This document shows, one piece after another, positions 21,996 to 31,345 of a stretch of 64,000 nucleotides of DNA. The stretch covers positions 1 through 64,000 of the forward strand of contig BCIK01000008.1 in NCBI GenBank assembly GCA_039545295.1, in the 5' to 3' direction. The DNA is from Udeniomyces pyricola. Its lineage: Eukaryota > Basidiomycota > Tremellomycetes > Cystofilobasidiales > Mrakiaceae. Every line of letters starts with the position of its first letter. Positions within the stretch are counted from its first letter, which is position 1. The position numbers and the translations under genes are program-made. The notes beneath the pieces are model-generated. The model did no database searches, was not told the DNA's origin, and saw nothing but the letters and a program-made list of their open reading frames with translations.

Positions 21996-23459
21996 CTACA
22001 AAGCCTGACCCCACGATCCCTCTGCTAAGGCGGCACTGTCCTCCACAGCCTGGTAATCAACGTGCTCGTGTTTATGTTGGCTGAATGATTCGTCCCTGTA
22101 TAAAGTTGTTCCCTTCTGCTCGATAGTGTAATGAGGAGGAAGCACAAGGAGAGGAGTCTCTGGGCTCGGAGCGTCGACCGTGGAAACAGAGGCCAAAGAG
22201 GAGATGGACAAGTGGTGGTGACGTGGGGATCGCCTCGCGGAGGATTGTGAGTGAAGACGTGCAGTGTTATGATGAGATGAGGTTAAAGGCAAGCTTGGAG
22301 GGGTAATGTACGGATGAATCAATGCTGAGGGAGGGGTCGGAAAGTGAGAAAAGTCGAGATGGTCGAGGAAGGATGCCGAACTGATTGACGTAGGAATGGA
22401 AAGGTTGTCGATGGGGTCCTCCTGGGAGGTGAGTTCCTCTACCTGGCCATCTTCGCCAAGGTCCAGATATGCAAGTCCACGTTCACTATCATCAGATGGT
22501 CTCCGGTTTGGGCCTGCCGCCGTCAAGATGCTTTCGGTTTCCTCGAGAAACATGGCCCACACGTCGTCCAGGTTTTCCCTTCCATCATCTCCTTCGCTAG
22601 ACCCGCCTATAATCCCTTCATCTTGAATGGTGGATGACCGGGACACCGAGGGATTAGACGCTTGTACGCGCTTGCTATCTGGTTTGTGTTTGAGGCGACC
22701 AGAGGATGATTGATTGGGCGATCTGGGTAGCGGCTTGTCCGTGTTGGCTCGAGTGCGAGAGAACGGTGTCGATGTCAAAGGGACAGCAGTCAGCGGGAAC
22801 TGGAAGGTGGCCAAGCTAGCCGAGGTCCTGAGATCGCCTTGTAGTTTTATGCGAGGGTCCAAGCGGGCGGGTGTCGGGGGTTGAGATTGTAGAAAGGAGG
22901 AGCAGGTCGACGAGGACGAGGACGAGGTATTGAGGGTACTAACCGTCGGAACGGAAGATGCGTGGGTGAGGGTGGACAGCAATGATGACGAGGTTGAGTG
23001 CGTGAGGAGATTATTGGGTTGGCTCTCTGATCGAGTGGGGGAGTGCACGCGTGCAGGTGACCGATAGGATTCGGCGAGGGCGGCTTGATGAGACCAGTAC
23101 GATGGACAATCGCCTTCTTGAGATTGGTCTGGAAGTGCCGAGACGTGATACTGGTGAGTCGTTTCCGTGGGGTCTTCATACAGCTGACCGTCCCATCCGT
23201 GCGAGTGACGAAGCTCCCCCTGGACGATCGGGTCTCCGTGGCAGGACCAGGAAGACTCGCCGTCCGACGACCAGGTATCGTCCCGCTTGGCTTTGGATTT
23301 GCCTTTACCCTTGCCTTTGGCCTTGACCTTCGCTTTCGACGCCGATTTGGGTACGGGGCATGGCGGAGGGGAGACTTTACGCGATGGGATACCTTGCTGA
23401 GTATCTGAGTGGGAAGAAGGAGTCGTTTTGCTCTTAATACGTTTGAAGAAGGAGGGCAT
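21996..23459 (-). CDS. Low-complexity protein of unknown function
   Basis: I do not recognise this gene. It is one uninterrupted frame of 487 residues from the ATG at 23459; the frame stays open a further 74 codons upstream, but MPSFFKRIKSKT looks like a natural start. A lysine-glycine tract (KAKVKAKGKGKGKSKAKR) follows about 45 residues in. Long Ser/Thr/Pro-rich stretches come next, and one more ordered segment reads LDDVWAMFLEETESILTAAG. That segment may be a short helix that binds a partner. The end is EDSAALAEGSWGQAL. It could be a cytoskeletal, signalling or chromatin-associated disordered protein. It is convergent with VMA21, about 290 nt between stops. Confidence 0.65.
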   Translation of the reverse strand: MPSFFKRIKSKTTPSSHSDTQQGIPSRKVSPPPCPVPKSASKAKVKAKGKGKGKSKAKRDDTWSSDGESSWSCHGDPIVQGELRHSHGWDGQLYEDPTETTHQYHVSALPDQSQEGDCPSYWSHQAALAESYRSPARVHSPTRSESQPNNLLTHSTSSSLLSTLTHASSVPTVSTLNTSSSSSSTCSSFLQSQPPTPARLDPRIKLQGDLRTSASLATFQFPLTAVPLTSTPFSRTRANTDKPLPRSPNQSSSGRLKHKPDSKRVQASNPSVSRSSTIQDEGIIGGSSEGDDGRENLDDVWAMFLEETESILTAAGPNRRPSDDSERGLAYLDLGEDGQVEELTSQEDPIDNLSIPTSISSASFLDHLDFSHFPTPPSALIHPYITPPSLPLTSSHHNTARLHSQSSARRSPRHHHLSISSLASVSTVDAPSPETPLLVLPPHYTIEQKGTTLYRDESFSQHKHEHVDYQAVEDSAALAEGSWGQAL

Positions 23460-24103
23460 GCTTGTTGGTGAGCAGGAGTGTGATTGGAAGTGAGAGAGAC
23501 CATCGTAAGCGTAGTCCTGTGACGATTGATGACATGCATCTTGGTGTGCGAGGGCTCCTGGAGGTTCAGAACAGGGATGCGGGGACATACATGGGAGAGC
23601 TGGAACGCTATAGCAGATGCAGTATGAATGATTGGAAGTGATATGGGCGCGGAAGCCGAATGCAAGATGTCGAGGGCGCAAATGAGAGACGACTGTAGTG
23701 ACTGCTGGTTGAGTATGACTGTAGCCGGAGAGTTCTTCGCGCGATGGCAGGGAACGAGGTCATTCGGCAATCACATTCAAAATCACAAGCAACACGCGTC
23801 AACAACACATCGCGCGCCCTCTCGGTTATAACATATAGCCAGCCAAATATCGGTGTCGCCCGTTACGTTATGGGGGTCGGATGGAAGTCGTAATCCTTGG
23901 TTTACAACATGTGCATAGCGCCTGCCTTTATGTGCGCATGCTAGTCCAAGCTTGCACCAGTGGTATGGCCATCACACTGGATACATCAATATTACGACAG
24001 CTGAATCTCACTCTTCCTGAAAAGAAAATTATGCATAAACTCTCACACTCAGGCATCCGTCAGTTTGCCCGAGCAACCTTCCGCGACCCTCCTGATTATT
24101 GGA
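23460..24103. other. Intergenic stretch between two minus-strand genes
   Basis: It holds the upstream region of the 23459 gene and the 3' region of the phosphoesterase gene. Open frames run into it but lack family character. No RNA gene or repeat was seen. Confidence 0.4.
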
Positions 24104-27100
24104 TCAACAGCTTCCGTCACCCCCACCTCCTCCCTGGTCGTTGGCGCCGCTGCGCCCGCCGTCGCCACCGCCTGAATCACCACCAGATTCGCCCCAACCA
24201 CCATCGCCACCGTTGGGAGGTACATCTGAAGGGCCGTTTGAGGGTCGTCCATTAGAAGACCAACCACCCCGGCCGCCACCTCTACTGGATCCCCCGCCAG
24301 AGGCTCCCCGAGGTGCCCAGTCTCCTCGAGGGCGACCACCTCCACCTCGTCCGCCTCGCATACCACCACGGTTGCCACCTCCGTAGTCATTGTTGCTATC
24401 GGCCGGTGGATCAGACACGACCACCTAAAGAGTGAGCGGATGGACAAGGAACTCGTCAGGATTGAAAGCTCGCAGGCTGGAAATTAAACGAGCCAGGCAA
24501 AAGAGCGGTACACACCCTGGGAGTGACACCTTTCATAGTTCCGGCATGCCCATTCAAGGCAGCCTCCATGGTGATGGCGTCAGCAAAATCGATGTATGCA
24601 TATCTTTTCTGCAGTCTGGTGACTGGGTCAATGAATGACTTGACCCGGGTAATCTAAAAGCTCCACAAATGTTCATTCGAGCGTCAGTTGGTGATCGCTC
24701 TGCAAACGGGAAAGAGATAGGTATCCGAAGCTTGACCGTCATCGCACGTAAGAAAAACTAACCTTGTCAGCATGGGGACCAAAAAAGCCCTTCAACTCCG
24801 CGTCAGTGACAGGAACGGGAAGGTTCTGCACAAACAGAGTGAATTGTCTCCTCTGCTTGCCGCCACTTGAGATCGGTGTGTCCGAGGGTCGATGGTCCCG
24901 TCCTAGAACTGATGCAGGTCGGGACGAGTCGGCGTCAGGACCAAGCCCGTTTACGGATGACCGGACGGCGGTCGATTGCCCTTGGGATGGAGCGTTGGTC
25001 GAAACCGTGTCTTTGGGTAGATTGGCCGTTGAAGAGGCAGCAGAAGGCGGCTCGGCTCGGTGAGCGTAGTTGAAACCTGCACGAAAGAGTGTCCAGTGTT
25101 TAGCAACAAGGCGCAAAGACGAGAAGAATAGGCCGACCATGCATTATACTCACCTTGGCTTTTAAGCTCCGAGGAGATACGTCCTTCTTTGATGTCGAAG
25201 ATGAGGTGTCCAAAGGCTTTAAAGCGAATGGGAAAAACATCAGAACGAGAAACCCAAGAGGACAATTGATAAAGATAGAAACGCACTTGAGTCACTCAAA
25301 TTCCAGTTCCAAGAATTCTGAGAAGACCATGTTATGGCACACCCATGCGTGAGTGATTTGCAGGCCAAAGGGATAGATGAAACCAACACATCGATTAGAT
25401 AGAGCTTTAGCCAACATTGTGGTGTCGGCAGTGACTGACCTTCCAAGCGGGCTCGTCTGGCAGCACGGACCCAGCCCCGTTGGGTATCGGTGGAGGCGAT
25501 CGGTTGATGAGAGCGAGCGTCTTGTCGAGGAACACTCTCTGTTCCGGGCTGGCGGTACATACAAGGAAAAACAAGGGTATATGCGGGATTGTAGAGCGAA
25601 TCTCAGACCAGATCATCCGTACCGCTGATGAAATCAATAAGAGTTGGAGCACTTACTCGATGACGGCCTCGACTTGCCCTTTGACCATGTCCCACACGTC
25701 CATGAACTTGGCTTTGCCTCTCGCGACCTTGGACCACCAGCTTCCTCCTCCTTCGTCCTGGACCCCCCACTCGTTCCAGCTTGCACCATATCGGAAGTGA
25801 AGACCAGCCGAGACAGTGAGGTCGGCTTTGAGCGCGAGGCTAAGCAACGAAAGGATTGGTTCGCGCCCGATGGACGCATGTGTGATGAGAAGCCTGGTCT
25901 CGGTCGGGTCGTATACCTGCCGAGAGAAATCAAAAAAGTGATGAACGTTGAGCGTTGAGCTCTCCAGTACATTGAAGGACATAGTGACATTGTCAACTTG
26001 CCCTCTGTGCAGCTGGGAGACCGATGACAAATGTTGTGTCAGCAAATACTTCCAGTTTGCGAGCTCACAGATAGACAAAGAAGGACTCACTATCCACAAG
26101 CTCTCCGATCTGCAAAGCAGTGGTCCACATGGTTCCTCCCCCTCCCGCAATCTATGAAGCCAGTCAAGACCCATCATATATGTTAAAGGTGCGACAGGAG
26201 GATGTACAGCAATGTAGTCATCATTTCGACTCACGGTAGCTTGGCCTTCCTATATAGTGAGAGAAATTGGGAAATGAGAGGCCAACTGAATTTGTCAGTG
26301 ATGAACTCAGCGGTTGCCGAAAGATGAGAAAACCCGGTTGATTCGTGACAACTCACGCCATTGTCAAACATTTTGGCCATAACAAGAGCACCTCCAAGGC
26401 CTAGCAGACGAAGCTTGACGCCTCCAATCTCCAGACACCTCGTTGTTGCTTCATCGAGGACAGTCAGATTCTCGACGACATACTCTCCCACTCTGAACTT
26501 CTCGATAATCCTGACGTCCTCGCAGGCTCCATAGACGGCAAACGTCGGGACGGCGAGCTTGAGCTTGTCCCTGGACGAAGAGAGCAGGCGAGGAAATTGC
26601 GAGAGCTGGAAAGAGCCATCAGATGGGGCGATGAGGTCCAAAAGTTGAGAACGGGGAATATTAGGAGCCAGCAGCTTATGGCGCAGAGGCTGAGAGATGA
26701 CTGGCGAGTAGGTGACGAGATGTTTGAGTGTCCTGGAAGAATGGGTGAGGACAAGTATCAGCGGGCAATCAAAGGAACAAGGGTCCGTGAGCAGGTGTGA
26801 ATGAGACGCGCGCCGCCGAAAGGCAGAATCAGGCGGATCACAAGGCGTAGGCATAGACTTGTGTTGGACTAACTTGTCAACGATGCGATCTATGGGGGAC
26901 CAAAAAGATCGGGTAAGTCATGGCTTATTCCACTCGGTTAATCAAGATTAAAGCCCCATGACCAGCCTGGCGCCTGCTGTAACTGAGCGCAAACGGACCT
27001 AGCGAAGATCGCTCATAAAAGGCGAAATCACCCGTGTGGATGACGGCAACGGCACCAGTTTCTTGAGCAAGCCGATTGAGTTGCTGGATATCACCTCGAA

Positions 27101-27347
27101 TATCGGCGACACAGAGGATGCCTGTGTTGAGGAGGAAGTCACAAGATTTTACATGGACGTTAGCAGCCGATGTATGCGAGAGGAGATGGGAGGGTGAGAT
27201 TGAGAGTGAGCGAGGTGACTCGGGTCGGACGAGATGGTGGATTAGAAGATGAGGCGGTGGAACGCACGGCCAACGTTTGGGAGAGTGACAACGCTGGAGG
27301 AATATGTTTGACTGAGAGATGTGGATGGCATGGCGAGATGCTGGCAA
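24104..27347 (-). CDS. DUF2433-type metallophosphoesterase with RRM and RGG tail
   Basis: The N-terminal part is a calcineurin-like phosphoesterase of the fungal DUF2433 type. It shows [18 protein letters not shown] (motif I, with Arg in place of His), [16 protein letters not shown], then [33 protein letters not shown] stands where GNHE is usual, followed by [16 protein letters not shown], an exon reading [20 protein letters not shown], and [20 protein letters not shown] with SAGLHFRYG. After a linker with [20 protein letters not shown], an RRM follows ([21 protein letters not shown], then [20 protein letters not shown]). The last exon is a Gly/Arg-rich RGG tail. All parts share one strand and splice in order. 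Role in the cell is unknown; RNA binding is inferred. The start at 27347 is the first Met of a frame that runs into motif I and is uncertain. Confidence 0.78.
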
Positions 27348-27924
27348 GGAGCACAGAACAATGGGCGGTTGAGGATGACGAGGGGGAATTGAGCTGATAG
27401 AGCCGAATCGAGCAGGCTAAACGGGAGAGGGATGGTTCATCAGCCAAGCTTCGCGTTGAGCTGCTGGTCCAAGCTGGTCTGGCTATGGCAGGGTCGGGCT
27501 GGTTCGCGTGGTACAGCCTGCTGACGTTGCTCGATAGCCCAAGGCGTTCGATCGTGTATATGTGATACATACGTTCGTTCCCCTCATGATTAAATGATTA
27601 TAAGTCTGTGCCGGCTGCTGCAGCTGCTGAGCGCGCAGAGATCGACAGAGAGCTGAGCGCTGAACTGTTAATGGCGCACATGCATGGCGCATGCTGGCCT
27701 GTGCACTGTGCAATATGCAGGTGGACTTGGGTGGACATGGCATGTGGCCGCTCTAGTTGCCAACCTGCTGTCAGCTCGTCGAATCCTCCTCTCAAACGCC
27801 AACTCAGCATACACTACCATACAGCAGACAGCATACAACATCCGGCATAAAGAGTGACTCCCATCGATCGTCGACCCTTCATCTTCCTTTCCTTCCCCCT
27901 TTGCTTTCCTCTCCCCTTGCCAAG
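27348..27924. other. Divergent promoter region
   Basis: About 580 nt separate the phosphoesterase gene from the carrier-like gene. No gene was seen. The part just before 27925 is pyrimidine-rich (about 27868-27920). Confidence 0.4.
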
Positions 27925-29738
27925 ATGAATATACTTGAGATACTCCTCTTCACCGTTCTCGTGCCATTCTTCGCCATCGCCGCCATCGCGTTGAGGGCCA
28001 TCTTCATCGTCAGTCCTCCCTCCGCCCCCAGATTCTGTGCCTCCTCCGCATCTTACCACCTCGTCTACCTTTCATCGCAATCTCCCTCGCTTGGCTCACA
28101 CACGATCTACTCTTGGTCCCATCTCCTATTCAGATGCCTCTCGTCGGAGGCGTAAGTCCCTTGTTGCTCGTTGTCAATCTTCCCTCGGCCGACTGGGTCT
28201 CACCGTTGTTGCTTGCACTCTCTGTCGCTGCCTCTCCTCCCTGCACCGCCTCGGCTTGCTGCGGCGATCCCCTCTTTCCTCCTTACCTCTCCAGCTCGTC
28301 AGATTCAGAGCCAATTACACGCCCATCGGCGTTTCGCTTGACGAAGAGGCTGACGCCCGCGTGGGACCCAATGTTACCTCTCTTTGGAGCATGTTGCTTC
28401 GAATCAAAGAGCTCGAGGGTCTGCCAGGACTCTATAAGGGTAGGCAATCTTGTCGCCGCGCTCGAGCGGTTCCATTAGCCACGTTGCACCACGTCAGCCA
28501 TACGTCACATCACTGCATGCTAATACCTTGCCTCACTTATATCGAAACTTGCCCCGTACCTCCTATGCATGGACGTGCGTAACCACAGGCGTCATTCCTT
28601 ACATCATCACCAACTCCATCACGTTTACAATCCTCATTCTTGCTCTTGGAGCCGGCTCGTCATTCTTGCCGGAGGGCGCCCATACTCCCAATCCAGGAGG
28701 TATTCGCATGAGCATCGTAGTTCTATTGTGTACAATCATCACCCTTCCCGCTACCTGTATCATCAACCGGTAAGTCCACAGATATTGGGCTTAACCCCGT
28801 TAACGATCAATCCCGATGCTGCGTAGCCACTATGAACGACGCTCACCCGTCTCTCCTCCTTCGCAACATCAATATGTTGATGTTGCCTAACCGTATTTTT
28901 ACCATATCATTTCAGTGCCATTACAACTCCTTATCGACTTGGCTCCCGAGCGCCCGATGCCGTTCCGTCTCTTCGCCTGCTTCTGAGCCCCCTTGAACGA
29001 TCCAAACCTTGGATGCTGTACCTCACACCAGGTCTTCTTCCAGCGGTCGCCTTGTACACGTTTTCGACCGTGCTTGGCATGCGCCTTTTCCGAAGCCTCA
29101 TCTTACCTGGCTGGGGAGACGGTAAGTTGCATGACCAGCTAATTTGCGAGCTGCGACATCAAGTGGTCTTTTTCTGACTTTAACTGCTTCTCATCAGCCG
29201 CCAATATTGATCTGTCAGGAGGCGATTTCCCCGAAGACACGTCGGCACAGCTCTCATCGTTCCGATTCTTCTTCTTCTTTTTCGTTTGTCGATTTCCTCT
29301 TGATTCGATCTGACTTCCGATCCCTTGTGTCGGTACTGACACTCTGGACGCTGGCTTCCCACATATACAGTGTCAAGCTCTGGCCACGCCTTTCCTGACG
29401 CCTCTCGAAGTTATGACAACTAGACTCAGTCTTCAGAGGAACCACTCGGTAGAACAGCCGGCTGAGGACGTACAAACGAACGCCGAACTCATGTCAGAGG
29501 GCGAAGACGTGGTTGGTTTCCGTGATGAGGGCGAGGGTTACCTTGGCTTCGTCGACTGGTTAGTCTTGAAGTATCCTCCTCAGATCCTGTCGATTAGAGG
29601 GCAATGACTGATGCCATGTTTGCTTCTACATTTCTGATCATCAGCTTCAACAAGATGTTGCAGGAAGAAGGGCCACGCGTTCTTTTGAGGGGTTGGTGGA
29701 TCACCCTGGGTGCATCGTTGATCAACGGAATTCCCTAA
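27925..29738 (+). CDS. Divergent mitochondrial-carrier-like membrane protein
   Basis: The first exon gives a hydrophobic start (MNILEILLFTVLVPFFAI). A tiny exon (MPLVGG) follows, then LVRFRANYTPIGVSLDEEAD and MLLRIKELEGLPGLYKG. The last phrase is the ExxxGLYKG signature of mitochondrial carriers. Further exons give PYIITNSITFTILILALGAG, RMSIVVLLCTIITLPATCII and YRLGSRAPDAVPSLRLLLSP. The last exon is EEGPRVLLRGWWITLGASL, again carrier-like (EGPRxLxRGWW), with the stop at 29736. The canonical PxD/ExxK/R motifs are not all visible, so this is a divergent member of the carrier fold. Cargo and membrane cannot be told from the sequence. Confidence 0.72.
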
Positions 29739-30126
29739 GGACTATGCACAACAGTTGACGCTTGACCTCACAGCACTAGCACGATTGCCGGGTCATTTGA
29801 ACCTTAGCTTTGGTGTACAGGTGCTTTGCATCGCTCATGGTCTGCCGAAAACGATTCATTAGAGAAAGTTTTTCCTAGCCCATTCCTTCCTTGCTTCTGC
29901 CGGTAGCGGTGGATTCGATGAGGACGGACGATTTGATTGCACAGTCGGTTCGAACGCAGTGGGCATATGAAACCCGGGCAATTTCCGTATTGGTTCGGAC
30001 GTGGCCTTTGTGTCGAGATTCTTGACCCCTAATAAGCAAGCATACGACAGCGTATCAGCAAGGGTCTTCTTCGCGGCAGCACGGGAAAGAAGAGAATGAG
30101 TTCGGTCGCGTGACAATTGAAAGGCT
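29739..30126. other. Convergent 3' intergenic stretch
   Basis: It lies between two converging stop codons. A minus-strand frame runs through it but is continuous with the 3' side of the next gene and lacks family character. Confidence 0.35.
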
Positions 30127-30693
30127 TTATGACGGACATTCGTCGAATTCTCGCTGTGCTTTGATCTCCTCCGCCTGCTCAAGCGTAGAGTAATTCTTGG
30201 GTGAGCCTTTCTTCTGCATACATCCTGGACGCATCGTTCAACAGACGAACGGGGGCAAGCTACGGCATAGATCGACATAAGACGGGGCTGGCTAACGTAC
30301 GCGCTTCTCTTCAATCGTTTGTGTTTTCCATAGCCTTGCGAAAAACCCAGGCCGGTCGGGCTCGAACGTCTGGAACTGGCCGAGATGGGATGGTGTAGGA
30401 ATGCCGACGTCCGGTTTACGTCGAAGGCCAACAAGCACGAGATTGGCCTCGATTTCTTGTTCTGATAGTGTATCGTCTCCGGCGTTGAGTTGTGAGATCA
30501 TGTTGGTCAACGCCCGAATCTGCCGTGCTTGACGGGCAGCGACAGGCTCATACTGGGATTGAAAATTGTAGTGGAATGTTCCCATGGTGGCGATGAGAAA
30601 CCAGGGAAGTATGATGTGGCTTTGCCTCTGCAAGCGATGGAAAAAGGGGACCTTTGACAGCTGTGGAAACGACTTGGCGGACATGGGAAGCAA
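30127..30693 (-). CDS. Small one-span membrane protein, possibly mitochondrial
   Basis: I do not recognise a family. The first exon starts at 30693 (a second Met three residues on) and encodes a basic N-terminal stretch (SAKSFPQLSKVPFFHRLQRQ), one hydrophobic segment (HIILPWFLIATMGTFHYNF), then a helical acidic part with RQIRALTNMISQLNAGD and SEQEIEANLVLVGLRRKPD. A final exon ends NYSTLEQAEEIKAQREFDEC with the stop at 30127. The intron lies about 30200-30300. The basic, Arg-containing N terminus before a single span suggests a mitochondrial inner-membrane protein, but this is inference. Confidence 0.6.
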
Positions 30694-31345
30694 GAGACAA
30701 GACCGAAGCGAGGGGAGAGAGTTGTTGGCCGGGGTGGAGCGTCAGGAAGGAATGAGCTTGGTAAGGTTGCAAGAAAAAAGCTGGCGGAGGAAAAAGACCG
30801 GGAGAAGTGAGACAAGCTGGGAGCGGCAAGGCAGGCCGATGGGCGAAGTTGTTGGCAGCCGAGGTCGTATACGTTGTGTACGAAGGACGTAGTACGTAGT
30901 AAGTTATTGTGATGGTACTAATCGTCACCACTGCCGGCAACAGCAAACCCCAGCCAGCCAAACTACATACTGCACCCTGGCCCATCACAGCCGTCGATCG
31001 GTCATCACGTTGATCAAATCGCAGACATCCGCCCTTATTGTAGCAACTCATACAGGTTATAGATAGTAAAACTCGCTCGTGTTTTTTTTTTTTTTTTTTT
31101 CAGATCGATAAACAAATCAACAAGAACTAGCCAGTCCGGTCCTCTTGAGGACGCCGGCCCTCCCGGTCACTATAGTACCACATACCCCACGCATACAAGC
31201 ATATTTATATGCCACTTGATATCTTGATCAGCTTCCACTGCTCAATGCCGTCTTATGTCGGTCGGAGTCGGCATGCCAAAATGCTCATCTCAAGTCGCTC
31301 AACACATTTGATTGAGATCACACATCGATAGATTGCGTACTCCTT
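30694..31345. other. Intergenic stretch with a poly-T tract
   Basis: It holds the promoter of the 30693 gene and the 3' region of eIF3d. A run of 19 T lies at 31082-31100. A minus-strand frame covers part of it but shows no family character. Confidence 0.4.
31082..31100 (+). repeat. Poly-T run of 19
   Basis: A pure run of 19 T upstream of the 30693 gene on the minus strand, followed by CAG. It is a site where length errors in sequencing or polymerase slippage are likely. Confidence 0.9.

Noticed and set aside
22847..23770. Second long minus-strand frame overlapping the 21996-23459 gene
   Set aside because: Two overlapping frames compete here. The 21996 frame is longer and has a natural start; the other is rich in Arg/Pro/His from frame-shifted Ser codons.
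24099..24386. Plus-strand proline-rich frame of 95 residues
   Set aside because: It is the reverse of the Gly/Arg-rich RGG tail of the phosphoesterase gene; repeated GGN codons give CCN on the other strand.
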